From assembly GCA_949358305.1 (NCBI GenBank), contig OX442320.1:4914259-4978258 (forward strand): 64,000 nucleotides of DNA, in the 5' to 3' direction. The notes under the pieces were generated by a model. It saw nothing but the letters and a program-made list of their open reading frames with translations, was not told the DNA's origin and searched no databases. This document shows, piece by piece, positions 21,866 through 32,799 of the stretch. A program made the position numbers and the translations under genes. Every line of letters starts with the position of its first letter. The first letter of the stretch is position 1. This DNA comes from Strigamia acuminata (Eukaryota; Arthropoda; Chilopoda; Geophilomorpha; Linotaeniidae).

Positions 21866-22146
21866 CTACGTTTACATGCACCGAATATTTTGAGTGGTGA
21901 AAAAATCAAATTGTTGTGTTTACATGCAGAAAATAATTCGCGATCGCTTTCGGTTTTCGACCAATAGGGAAGTTCCGGAAGCAATGTGCGCATGCGCAAT
22001 AAAAATAGTTGGAGTTTACTCGAATTAAACAACCTTCTGCGAGGGATTATTCGCTACTCGAATAATCCTCGTCATCCCTGTTTACATGACAGTTGTGCAC
22101 GCGGAATATTTCATCTCATTCAATTATTCCGTGCATGTAAACGTAA
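21866..22146. mobile_element. MITE, TIR tacgtttacatgcac
   Basis: The left end (21867-21891, tacgtttacatgcaccgaat) and right end (22121-22145, attccgtgcatgtaaacgta) are inverted repeats of about 25 bp with few mismatches. gtttacatg recurs twice internally. The element carries a perfect NRF1-type palindrome, tgcgcatgcgca (21987-21998), and an ETS-type ccggaag (about 21976). No coding sequence. Confidence 0.8.
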
Positions 22147-22919
22147 ATTAAAACTTTCGACGGATATCTCTCGCACTCATTGGTCAGTCTTGACCATTGT
22201 TATATATTGTGACGCTGCTACTACAGCGCCACCTATCTTGTACCACTCTTGTCACCCACCATCAACAATGACGGTCGCACATTAATTCTATCCGTTTACA
22301 TCACGAAAACCATCAGCAGAAAACATTACACTTTTCTACTTCTAGCATACTTAAAATTGAGTATCCTACATGTCTGTCAAATGGTTGGTTCATTAAGCTG
22401 GAACCACGTGCGGTGCATATAGAATGTACGGCGACAGATTTGAAGTGATTCGATAAACCGAAGACTTCGTTATGCCACTACGGCGGAATACTCGCCGACC
22501 GGGGTTGCGATTCTCCACTATGGTAATCACGACACTGTTTTATCCGGCAAGGTCGGATTACAGTATCGTACAATTTTTCAATCCCATAATGCAGGCACTC
22601 CCACGCGAAAAAGTAATGTATTTACCATATATGTTTAAAATGTATTTATAATACAAGTTGCGTATGCGTATAAGGTGCGTTTCATAATTATAAATCCACC
22701 CACAAATTCTGTGTTACAGCCAAAAATTCTTCCCAAGAATAAATTTCTTTATACTGTTTGATTATAAAATGTGTTTTTACAAAATTTGAAGAAATTTTCG
22801 TTGAAAGAAATTTTTTATTTATATTGTTATAGCAAAATTTTAATTTTTAGGTGTTGCATAATATATCTGCAATATATGACTTTTTTACTGGGCTAGATTT
22901 TACTCGCTAATTTACTTAC
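22147..22919. other. Intron sequence 3' of the channel start exon
   Basis: 22385-22560 is less AT-rich and single copy within the window; nothing is identified. 22600-22900 is AT-rich. Confidence 0.4.
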
Positions 22920-23049
22920 TTGGCTAAGTGGACGTAGAGTAGGACGATGGTGGTGACCAGGAACGCGTTCATGATTTCTTGTGACGTCACACAACAGTTT
23001 GGGATAACGGGCAACTATACTTGGCTTCAGCGATAGCCGTAGAGAAGAA
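22920..23049 (-). CDS. Cys-loop anion channel, start exon with signal peptide
   Basis: Exon of 130 nt on the minus strand. The acceptor is a strong pyrimidine tract (tctcttttcttttcttttct then tttttag) ending at 23050, so at least one leader exon lies upstream. Stops interrupt the frame before ATG at 22972-22970. From there it reads MNAFLVTTIVLLYVHLA and ends with AA before donor GTAAGT (22919-22914). This is a hydrophobic core without charged residues, as for a secretory signal peptide. The split codon AA|A is completed by the first base of the exon at 8181, giving Lys, and the frame continues into VNFRNKEKQ. The phase match supports one gene with a 14.7-kb intron. A palindromic CRE (tgacgtca, 22982-22989) lies 9 nt before the ATG, within the leader. 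Confidence 0.8.
22982..22989. promoter_or_regulatory. CRE-type palindrome TGACGTCA in the 5' leader
   Basis: A perfect CREB/ATF consensus inside gtgacgtcac. It lies in the transcribed leader rather than upstream of it if the acceptor at 23050 is used, so a role in transcription is uncertain. It could serve an internal promoter. Confidence 0.4.
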
Positions 23050-23469
23050 CTAAAAAGAAAAGAAAAGAAAAGAGAAAATTAATCAAAATTTACATATTTA
23101 ATGTTTAAAGGTAAAAAAAGATAAATAATTAATAGCGCCGTGCAAATTCGCAAGAACTCTCCGTCAGTTGTGAGCTGTCAAGCGTTCAATGCTCAGTACC
23201 ATGGTCAATCAAATTTATATAAACGTTGTGGATGTTTATCTTGTTTTTAAAAATGAAAGGAAACTGGCACACGTCAAAAGTCTTGTTGTAAAAAGATGAC
23301 AATGTCAATATTTATCGAGAAAATGAGAATAAGCCTACAACAGCTCAAGAAGAATGGAGAGCGTAGATGTGTTCAAAGAGGCAAAATTATCAAATAATTC
23401 TAAGAATGTTTATGCTCAAATAATATATTTAACAAGCAATAAAATAACCATCCTCTGCTACCAATTGCA
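23050..23469. other. Sequence 5' of the start exon
   Basis: Begins with the (A)nG-rich complement of the pyrimidine tract (23052-23080). Nothing else is recognised. It is either intron or proximal promoter, depending on where transcription starts. Confidence 0.4.
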
Positions 23470-24232
23470 CACCTAGGTTCACACTTGTGTTCACACTAGA
23501 CGCAACACAAGCTGCTTGCGTCCAAAAATTCTCGACGTTGACGCTAATTCCTAACCTAAGTTGAAGTAAACGACGCAACGCAAGGAAAGGTCTTGAGGCT
23601 CGTTTACATTGTTGCAAAATTTAGCACGCGAAAATTCGCTTCTCATGTTCTCAATGAAGCAAAGAGTGAAGTCTCGTTTCAGACGAGATTGTGCGAGATA
23701 ACAACAAAGTACGTAATTCAAAATGGATGCTGACCGGTAGCAGCTATGATTGTTATTATGGCAGGGGGGTATTTGTTGTCAAAATCAAAATCCAAATCCA
23801 AAAAATAAGTTAGACGACCTAGGCGAATGTGGGTGAGGAAAATATATATTATTTTCTTCCACTAATTGAACAAGAGAGAATTCCGTCTCACTTGTCCAAC
23901 GTGGTGCTGCCATTTTGAATAAATTGTGAAGTTGGTAACGTCATAGCTATCTGGTCTGTCATTGGCCAACGCGTGCAAACAATCCAAGCGAAGCGAAAAA
24001 GTAGACTTCAAGTCTACTCTGAAATTTCGCGTGCGAAGGGTTGCCACGCGAACTTTCACGCGCGAAATTGTTGCGTTCGCATCAATTCGAACGCGATTTT
24101 GCAACATTGTAAATGAGCCTTTACGGCCAACCAATGGCGGTCGACTCCAACTCTCGTAGATTCACGTCTGCTTGGCGAGACTTTGCCACGTGCAAACAGG
24201 CCGCCATTTACGGATTCTGGAACTAATTCTAG
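23470..24232. mobile_element. Dispersed element A (copy 1), split by a MITE
   Basis: 23470-23595 plus 24121-24232 together match the uninterrupted 47284-47516 (shared cacactagacg, ctcgacgttgacg, cgactccaactctcg, ctttgccacgtgcaaacagg). The missing middle is the insertion 23596-24120. The element's own nature is unknown; it has no coding sequence. Confidence 0.8.
23596..24120. mobile_element. 525-bp non-autonomous transposon, TIR aggctc(g/a)tttaca
   Basis: The ends aggctcgtttacattgttgc and its inverted partner gcaacattgtaaatgagcct are 25-bp inverted repeats with about three mismatches. Flanks are ttg on the left and tta on the right. Compared with the empty site gtcttgcggccaacc at 47400-47414, this is a 3-bp target duplication of TTR type, as for PIF/Harbinger-like elements. 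Internal stretches have inverted cgcgaaa/tttcgcg motifs. No transposase. Confidence 0.85.
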
Positions 24233-24310
24233 AACAGGGGTCGGCAATTAATTTTAAGTGGGGTCCGGATACTATTGAAAATTTTTATCGAGGTCCAGAA
24301 AAAAAAACAC
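24233..24310 (+). mobile_element. hAT-like terminus (copy 1)
   Basis: Begins caggggtcggcaattaattt and continues with gtggggtccggatactatt. The caggggtcggcaa start is the classic terminus of many hAT-family (Charlie-like) elements. It matches 47517-47590. Only one end is recognisable. Confidence 0.65.
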
Positions 24311-25009
24311 TTAAAAACCTTACTAAAAACTTAAGAAAACGCAAAAATCACTTAAAAACCAAATAAACTCCTCAATAAACACACTTCACACACAACCCAA
24401 AAAATTAAAGATAAAGATACATCTATGCGCAAACTCTGCGCTTGCGTACACTAAAATATTTGATTGGAAGAAATGCGGCTTTTAAAAAAAATCAACTCAT
24501 CTGCAAATCAAAAAGACTTTAGATCAGGTTATCATTGTGATAAGCAAACCGGTTACCATAGAAACTCATACAACAGTGTTTGACGAGCGTCTTGGTCAAT
24601 CGGAAAACAGATTGGAAATGTTCCCGATCCATCTTCGAGATGAAGATGAAAAGCTGATTTTTTTCCCTCCCCCCTCTTATCATTCAAATGTCATTGGAGA
24701 AATTGTTTATTGATCCAAAATCTTTTTCCCATAATCCCCTCTTTTCTAACAAAACCATTTTCCATTATTCAAACACTCTAAAAAAATTTTTTTTTCTTAA
24801 ATTTCATATTAAACTTTTTAATCACACCAATTTAAATTCAGAAAATTTAAATTAATTAATTAATTAATTATTTTCTATGTTACATGCAGCAAAGCCCAAC
24901 ATCAATTTTTCATTTATTTATTCTTTCGCATAAAATTAGATAAATTTGGGATATAATTCTATAAAAATCGAAAAATGTGACGAATTTTTTAAAAAAAAAT
25001 TCATATCAT
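24311..25009. other. Non-coding AT-rich stretch
   Basis: Contains an (AATT)n run near 24850-24870. No other feature. Confidence 0.4.
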
Positions 25010-25440
25010 CCAAAGATGGCGGCCATAAAGCTTATTACAAGAGAAAATGAAAGTATCTAATTTTCTCGGCGCGAGTTAAGAGGAAAACAGCATCAAATTG
25101 CTCGCTTAAAAATCCCTCCCTGTGTTCGTGCCCGCATTTCTCGGATCCATAACATCACGTTGCCAATTATCTTGCGCCATCCTAGCAACCCAACAACAAA
25201 ATAACGTGTTTGGTTATCGCAGGTAACCCTCTGTCTTTACACTCAGTAAACAACTCAATAAATACGCGCTCTCCTCATTGCTCGCCCATTCATAGAGATG
25301 CATTGTTCGATGTTGTTTGGGGAATATTGTTAAATTATGGGTTTGGTGTGTTTTTTTTTAGTGGAATGTTGTTTGAAAGGAAGGGTTTGATGTGGAGAAA
25401 GGTTCAATTTGGTTGTGTTGGTGGAATTGGGATTTAATGG
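25010..25440. promoter_or_regulatory. Short CpG-containing island with strand-composition flip
   Basis: Balanced sequence at 25010-25300 (ggcggccataaag, gcgcgagttaag), G/T-rich at 25310-25440, and C-rich, G-poor DNA on its left at 24710-24800. The array follows directly. No gene is recognised; the 75-codon frame at 25210 lies in the G/T-rich tract. Confidence 0.35.
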
Positions 25441-25449
25441 TGGCTCATA

Positions 25450-26040
25450 CATATTGTATTCCGCATAAAATTCTCAAAAATTTCTCATTATATTCTCATA
25501 AATTTTTCAAAAATTTCTCATTAAATTCTCAAAAATTTCTCATTGAATTCTCATAAATTTTTCCAAAATTTCTCATAAATTTTTCCAAAATTTCTCATAA
25601 ATTTTTCCAAAATTTCTCATAGATTTTCAAATATTTCTCATAAATTTTCAAATATTTCTCATAAATTTTCAAAAATTTCTCATAAATTTTCCAAAAATTT
25701 CTCAAATATTTTTCAAAAATTTTTCAAAAATTTTCAAAAAATTTCTCAAATATTTTTCAAATATTTTTCAAATATTTTTCAAATATTTTTCAAAAATTTA
25801 TTAAATATTTTTCAAAAATTTGTAAAAAAATTTTCAAAAATTTCTGAGAAATTTTTCAAAAATTTTTCAAAAATTTCTCAAAATTCTCACAAAATTCTCA
25901 CAAAATTCTCACAAAATTCTCACAAAATTCTCACAGAATTCTCACAAAATTCTCACAAAATTCCCAAAAATTTCCCAAAACAATTTCTCCAAAATTATTT
26001 CTCAAACAATTCTCACAAAACAGCCAAAATTTTCCAAACA
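25450..26040 (+). repeat. Minisatellite, caaaaatttctcataaattt-type units, 10-22 bp
   Basis: Degenerate tracts of tctcataaatttt/tttcaaaaattt grade into regular 11-bp aattctcacaa units at 25880-25960. Virtually no G on this strand over about 590 bp. Confidence 0.95.
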
Positions 26041-26734
26041 TTTTCTAAAAATCTTCAATTTGCAACATTTTATTACTCATAAAAATGGCAAAAACGGAAT
26101 CTCATTACTCTTCTTTCCAGCACAGCCTAATTTATTACATTTATCTGCACAACTCGTCCACCATTTAGTCACTTGTAATGACAGATCTATTAGGAAATTA
26201 AAAACAAAAAAAAACACGACAACTTCAACCACAAAACATGATAAAAATTAAACAGAACTATTCACCTGAGGCAAAACAAAGACGAAGCTCAGACATTTAA
26301 TTTATGACACCCAACCAATGATTCATTTTTGCTACCACGGCAACCACAGATTAAAAATTCAATTTATAAACACTTCTTAATGACAAAAAATAAACTTCAA
26401 AGCTAAAATTAAATAATTATAAATTTAAAACAAAAATTTAAAACAAATAGTATTTTATATTAACAAACTTGTTGCACCCAATTGCATTGCAAACTAAGAC
26501 GACTAAATTTTTTACATTCTGTAAGCCTATTACCGTATTTAGTCCAATGTATAAATTAGCAAGTTTCTAAATTAATAAATTAATAATTCAAACACAAAAC
26601 ATTAGATTAAAAAATAAATAAAATAATAATTAAAGACTGAGACTACGTTGTTACCTTTGTAATGGATCGCGTTTTCTATGATGTAAATAGACGGGTTTTG
26701 AAATTACGCCGCGATACAAAATATATCAAGGAGC
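26041..26734. other. Non-coding AT-rich stretch
   Basis: Nothing recognised. Confidence 0.4.
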
Positions 26735-26914
26735 CTAAACTCTATTCCAAAAAGTATTACAAATACTCCCATTGGTTGGTTGGTTGAGACACTTTAAAAA
26801 ATCTTCGCACAAGTCTACTGGAATCTGAAAACAGCATCATATTCAAGACACAACTGAACTGTGAATCTCCCAACCAATGGGAGTATTTGTAATACTTTTT
26901 GGAATAGAGTTTAG
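26735..26914. mobile_element. MITE with perfect 45-bp terminal inverted repeats
   Basis: Left arm 26735-26779 (starts ctaaactctattccaaaaag) and right arm 26870-26914 are perfect reverse complements. TA adjoins both ends, as for Tc1/mariner elements. The 90-bp centre is unique. Each arm contains a CCAAT motif. Young by arm identity. Confidence 0.92.
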
Positions 26915-27027
26915 TAGCATGCATTCCAAATACTCTGAGCCTTACACAGTTTTAAATTTGCGGGGTCTTTTCAAGTCTTAAAAAGGAGACAGAAATCGCT
27001 GAACCTCGAGGAATTCGGAAAATTACC

Positions 27028-27303
27028 CGTCCCAGGTAAAAAAAAGTCTGCAGAATTCTGCAGAAAATTTGCCTGTCGAAAAAATTCTGCAGAAAATCTT
27101 TGTTCTCTGCAGAATTCTGCAGAAAAATTGCCAGCCGAAAAAAATCTTTTTTTTCTGCAGAATTCTGCAGAATTTGGTAATTTTTCCTGCCGAATCCTGC
27201 AGAATTTGGTTTTTTCTGCAGAATTCTGCAGAAATTGGTAATTTTTTCTGCAGAAAATTTTTCTGCAGAGCATGCAGAATTCTGCAGAACCTTTTCCTCC
27301 TGA
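27028..27303. mobile_element. CTGCAG-rich MITE (copy 1)
   Basis: Ends tcccaggtaaaaaaaa and, inverted, ttttcctcctgag. The body is about a dozen ctgcagaattctgcag palindromes separated by short spacers such as ttggtaatttttt. It matches 37551-37722, which lacks about 100 bp of the middle. Long frames on both strands (92-166 codons, rich in QNSAE/CRIL) follow from the repeat. Confidence 0.85.
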
Positions 27304-27770
27304 GGTACTATGAAACTTGTACGGTTGACCAAATGCATCCAAAGTAACAACTGATGCCTAATTAAGCTAAAGTCCAAACAGTTGAGCGGCAAAATCAAGC
27401 AAATGCAACGCAACACACGCGAAAAGAAACTAGACACTGAAATAACGGCCAAATAATATTTGATTTTATATTAAAATATTAATAAAACAACTTAAAAATC
27501 CAAACCTAATAATTTTTCAACATAAAATTTCATATCACAAAATTAATAAAATGCCTTTAAATTCCAAATCTTCAATTTAAATTGTATAAAAAGTCAACAG
27601 AATACACGACTATAAATAGAACTCTAATAGAATGAAAATCAATTTCAGTTTTCAATTTCTCCCACCACCGCACCACCCACCACCTTCCCCTTTTTTAAAA
27701 TTTGAATATGCACAATATGAAACGTACAAAATAAATATATTTATTTATCTTGCTTCCAATTTAATTTCAG

Positions 27771-27792
27771 TCATTGAAACTCTGGAGACATG
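27771..27792 (+). other. Possible 22-nt microexon
   Basis: tcattgaaactctggagac plus atg is preceded by a good acceptor (tttatcttgcttccaatttaatttcag ends at 27770) and followed by GTAAGT. The paired signals are stronger than average, but a 22-nt exon can arise by chance in AT-rich DNA. There is no supporting neighbour. Confidence 0.2.
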
Positions 27793-28329
27793 GTAAGTCA
27801 ATTGTAGAAAATCATTTTATTTTCTTGGTCTCATCTCCCTTTTCTTATCCCAAAAGGTTGTTTGAAGAAAAGAAAAAAGAAAGGAAAAGTAAGAAGAAAC
27901 CAACCTGCAGCTCATCAATCCAGACAGGGAGTTGCCAATTCAGATTTTTTGCTCCAATCCATCATTTCAGTAAGCTCACTGCGCCCTCTGTGGCAACTAA
28001 AGCAAACTGACACTTTGCCCTTTCTTTATAATAATGCAAAAAGCAGAAAAAAAGAAATAAAACCAAACACACTTTTATTCTACATGATGATTCAAAGATA
28101 AAAAAAATTCTTGAAATGGAACAACAAATTTTTTTTCCATTACATTTCTAACAATTTTAAAATCCATTAGAATTTCTCATATTTCCACAAAAAAATAAAA
28201 AGATATCCAGATTAGATAAAAAAAATATGGAATTATGTAAAGATGTTGTTATGGTTATTTAGGCTATGAATAGAAATATACCAGACAGCAAATCTTTCTA
28301 GCATATCTATTGGATATTTACTAGATATC

Positions 28330-29010
28330 CACTAAATGTCCTAAAAATTTGCTAGAAAGATCCACTAAATGTCCTAAAAATTTGCTAGAAAGATCCACTA
28401 AATGTCCTAAAAATTTGCTACAAAGATCCACTAAATGTCCTAAAAATTTGCTACAAAGATCCACTAAATGTCCTAAAAAATTGCTACAAAGATCCACTAA
28501 ATGTCCTAAAAATTTGCTACAAAGATCTAGTAAATATGCTACAAAGATCTAGTAAATATGCTACAAAGATCTAGTAAATATGCTACAAAGATCCGGTAGC
28601 GTTGCTACAAAGATCCACTAAATGTCCTAAAAATTTGCTACAAAGATCTAGTAAGTACGCTACAAAGATCTAGTAAGTACGCTACAAAGATCTAGTAAGT
28701 ATGCTACAAAGATCTAGTAAGTATGCTACAAAGATCTAGTAAGTATGCTACAAAGATCCGGTAGCTTTGCTACAACGATGCGGCAGCTTAGCTACAAAGA
28801 TGCGGTAGCTTTGCTACAAAGATCCGGTAGCTTTGCCACAAATATCCAGTTTATTTGCTACAAAGATCCAGTTTATTTGCTACAAAGATCTAGTACATTT
28901 GCAACAAAGATCTAGTAAATTTGCTACAAAGATCCAGTAGCTTTGCTAACAGAGATCCGATAACTTTGCCACAAAGAACCGGTAGCTTTGCTACAAAGAT
29001 CCGGTGCGTT
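28330..29010 (+). repeat. Composite minisatellite, 33-bp then 22-bp units
   Basis: 28330-28530 has about six units of taaatgtcctaaaaatttgc plus tacaaagatccac (33 bp). 28530-29010 has about twenty units of tacaaagatctagtaagtat plus gc and variants (22 bp). Both share tgctacaaagatc. The 33-bp part is a codon multiple and leaves an open frame of 67 codons, not taken as coding. Confidence 0.95.
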
Positions 29011-31289
29011 TGCTACAAACAGCCAGTAGATATCATATGGACATCCAATAAGAGTCATATAGACAACAAATATAGTTTACACACATCTAGTATATTTTCC
29101 AGTAGATCTTCAGATAATAACTGGATTTGAACTTGCGAAAGTGGTTATAAGGTAAATTAAAAAGTCCAAAGATGACACAGTTGTTGTTGACTGACAGATT
29201 GGTCTCAAAATCAGAACTTGCTTTATCAAGTGATTCTGTTTAAATGTCATGCAGCTTTAATTAAAACATAAGATTGAAATTCTAAGTGAGAAAACAGTTT
29301 CCCAATAACCCTAATTATGTTCTGCTCTTCAGCCATGACACATCATTTGTTAACATGTCCTTTGGATATCTAACTACAAAGTGAGCTTTTTTTCCCCCTC
29401 CAACATGTTCTTACACAGTTTTTATGACAGATTTTGTCTTTTGTTATTATTCACAGTCTAAGGCAGATTCCCAACAAGATTACCCAAAATAAAAAAAGTT
29501 TGATTTACACCAATGAAGATAAAACAGATGCTAAGTCTCAGAAAAATATGTCTTACCTCAGAAATAATAAAAAAAAAAAATCCAAGAATTACAGAAATAA
29601 ATAAAAGTCCAATTTTTCTTGCCACAGTAGAAAATTTAAGGCCCAAAAAGAAGAAAAAAATTTAAAAACTTTTTACTCGCAAGTGGAACCGGAGTCTTAC
29701 ACTCAACTACATTAGATACAAGCAGACCTTCCCACATCCATTGCTTAAAAATGCATATGATGTCTTGGAATAACCACAGCTAAAAGCCACAGCAGCTGCA
29801 TATTTTATTGCCTCTACCCACAGATGTAGAAAATATCCTTCAACTTCCATTTCATCTGCAAGCAGTACAACTTTGAACCTAACAGCAACTGCCGCTGGCA
29901 CGACATCCTTTCGCTAGAGTTTTTTTCCAACCTCTTAAACTTTCTAAGTAATTGCGAAAGCTCATCCTTATTATGGCCATAATTAATTTCATCAGATAGG
30001 ATTCACATTGTACCCCAGGGTGTAAAATTTCTGTCTCGATTTAATAATTTGCATCTCACTTACTCCCTTTATTTATTTTGTATTTGGAAATAGTTAAAGT
30101 TACTTTGGATAATCGATGATACAGGATTTAAACTGATTGAAACAGATGTTGAAGAGAAGCGCACTCACACGTTGGTTTACATGAGAACAGTGAATATTTT
30201 ATTCAAACAGGATATGTAAATACACTTTTCCCCACCTACATTTAACAATAGACTCATCCCATTTACATACTGAGTCATCTAAGTGACCCCTGGTGACCAA
30301 AAATGAATCACAATTTGCATTTTTTTGAAATGAGGAGAATTTTTCTTCAAATTTATTTCCTATCAACTTTAAACCATTAAAAATAAAAGATAGAAGAAGA
30401 AAAACATTTCAGGGATTTATCTTATCCATGTAATAAAATTCAAAATATCAGTATATTCAATGTATACTTTATGAGCCATTATCATTCAGATAGACAATAA
30501 AACTCTTGATGTATCATCTCAAAGTTCACAGAGATAAACTCTGAAATAAGCCTGCAGCAGAAGAGCAAATCACTCACAGACCACACAAAGAATGACTAGA
30601 ATGTTTTTACCCCCTAGTATTTTTTCCACACCATCTTTAGTGAGCAATCCTAAACTCCACAGGAATGCAGACACAAAATCCACTGGTATCCATTAGAAAA
30701 ATGTTCCAGGAGACGCATTTCCCCCCTACTAAAATAACGTCGTTTCAACGACTAAAAATGGAAATCGAAGACCATTTAATTCTAATGGCAAATTTTTTTT
30801 TAGCAACTAGTGGTTGGTTTAAACACTGCTGGTAAATGCAAAAAGCTGTTAACTGAAGCGCTCTTTCTTAGGCAGCAAAGCCAGCATAATAGTTTTGCTG
30901 GAGTTTTAAGGGGCAGAAAATTTGCATTTAGTGTAATTAATTAAATAAATGACCAATGACTTAAAATTTCACCTGAGTTAAGGTTCAGTATGATATAAAC
31001 AAAATCACAAATTTTCAGCAAAAAAATAGATAGGAAAAAAAAATTTCTATTCAAGAAAGAGCTTTTCCATAAATCTGTATAGCGTTATGCCTCCAAGGGT
31101 TAAAATCTTATCTTTAGCATAAATGTGGATCGAGTTTTAACACTACTAGTATATGTAATTTCTTTAAGCTTTAAGCTTATTCCTTTCTTTTTGTCATCTA
31201 TTGGCGGTTTATTCGACACGCTAACTTCTAATTCGCTTCTTTCTCCGTTCCTTCGCTGAACATTCTCCATCTACTGTTCAGTAAATATT
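29011..31289. other. Non-coding stretch
   Basis: About 2.3 kb of AT-rich, apparently single-copy DNA with short A runs. No exon with convincing splice sites. Confidence 0.4.
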
Positions 31290-31420
31290 ACATTTGCATG
31301 ATTAAAGCATGGTAGTCAAGCCCTTCCAAGATTCTAAAGCGTTTTGCATTGTTAAAGTATGGCCGTTAAGCCCTTCCTACATTATAAGGGGTTTTGCATT
31401 GTTCGAAGCTTTCAGTCGAG
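31290..31420 (-). repeat. Dispersed copy of the 'gaagggcttcactg' repeat
   Basis: On the minus strand it reads aggaagggcttaacggccat then actttaacaatg, matching the units at 42080-42180 and 42785-42905. Two to three diverged units. Confidence 0.6.
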
Positions 31421-32199
31421 CCCAACAAAAGATTTTTTTTCAACTCTTCGATTGGTCTTCGGAGTCAGGTGATCACTGAGAGCCAATCAAGTTGTGATGG
31501 GAATGGCTATTCAACAATGATACTAAACCTTTGCACAAGTTATAGTAGATTGACACTGTATCTTGAAAATTTGTTGTGTAGGAAGTTATTAGAGGATAAA
31601 AACCTGCTGGTTCCAATTAATAAAGATTAAGCCTTGTTCTTGGATGCAGCTTAATTGGAGCTTCCTTTAATCCCAGATGGAAGATTTTAGGTAAAACTTG
31701 AGTATAGGACTTGCAGCCACAAAGTACAAGTTAATTTGGCCTGGAATTATATATTTTTGAATTAATTAGATTTGTGCAATTTGGCTCCCTAGAAAATCTC
31801 CCATCCCTAGCCAATATCATGTCATTTAAGTTAAGATTCTAAAAACAAATAAATTTAATGGTTTTTTCCCCTTCTGAATTTAATTTAGTAATAAGTTAAG
31901 ACATTTATGACTGCGAAGTAAAAATATTGGAATTTATACTGCTCTGGGAATTTACAGCTCTGACTCCTCCAATTATCCTTTGAGTGCCATTGCAAAACAT
32001 GTGGTGGTTAAGTGCAAATGTTATTTCTATTTCATTCCATTTGTAATAAAGAATTCTTTTTTATATACTGTATAGAATCTTACAGTATTTATTTGCTAAC
32101 TCCGCCAATAAATCCTGTTAAGAATAGTACAGTCCGTATATTATTTACCACAATTTGTGATGTATTTTTATTCGTTGTCAAATTATCTCTCCAGAGGGT
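31421..32199. other. Non-coding stretch
   Basis: A 78-codon plus-strand frame begins at 31394 without recognisable domain. Nothing else. Confidence 0.35.
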
Positions 32200-32600
32200 G
32201 CCACTAGTTTTTTAGTGTTATGACGTCATTGCGGATACTTGTACCAGTGTTCGCGTTCCCATGACCTGATTCCATGCATGGAATGGTCACTTTCCGTGAG
32301 CGACCAGAAGTTTTGGTCGACATGGTACACATAGTTCCACTTACCACACACGGAAACTTTCGGGCGACCGGAATTGCGATACCAGGTTTCATCTTTTGTT
32401 GAATAAAGCGCAAAGCGTGCAACAGATGGCGCTAGAACCGATCGCCGGCATGTTTGTTTGGAAAGAGCACGTTTTTACCTGTCGCAGGTGTAAAAAAACC
32501 TGTCACGGGTATCACAGGTATATAAGAACATTTCCCAATTCGAACTCAACGTTGTGTCCAAATTTCAAACCAATCGGTGAAGAACTTTCGGAGATTTGAG
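32200..32600. mobile_element. Probable transposon remnant
   Basis: Denser in CpG than its surroundings, with repeated acctgtcgcaggt / cctgtcacgggt / tcacaggtat motifs at 32475-32522. The right part, aaatttcaaaccaatcggtg then aagaactttcggag, is of a kind commonly seen near the ends of invertebrate DNA elements. No terminal repeat could be fixed, so type and limits are open. Confidence 0.35.
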
Positions 32601-32799
32601 ATAATGAACAAAAAACACATTTACATTTTTTTTATTTAAATATAGATTATTAATTTAAAAAAAACTTTAATTCATTAATTTTGCACAATTAATAATATTT
32701 TGCTCCCATCGTCTAACAACTCCAAAGTCATACAAAAAAGACACAAAAATCTTCAACCGGAATGAAATAAAACCAATAAAAGTTAGACTACTTTTCCAT

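Noticed and set aside
26952-27452. 166-codon minus-strand frame
   Set aside because: Mostly the CTGCAG palindrome element; the reading is repeated QNSAE/CRIL words.
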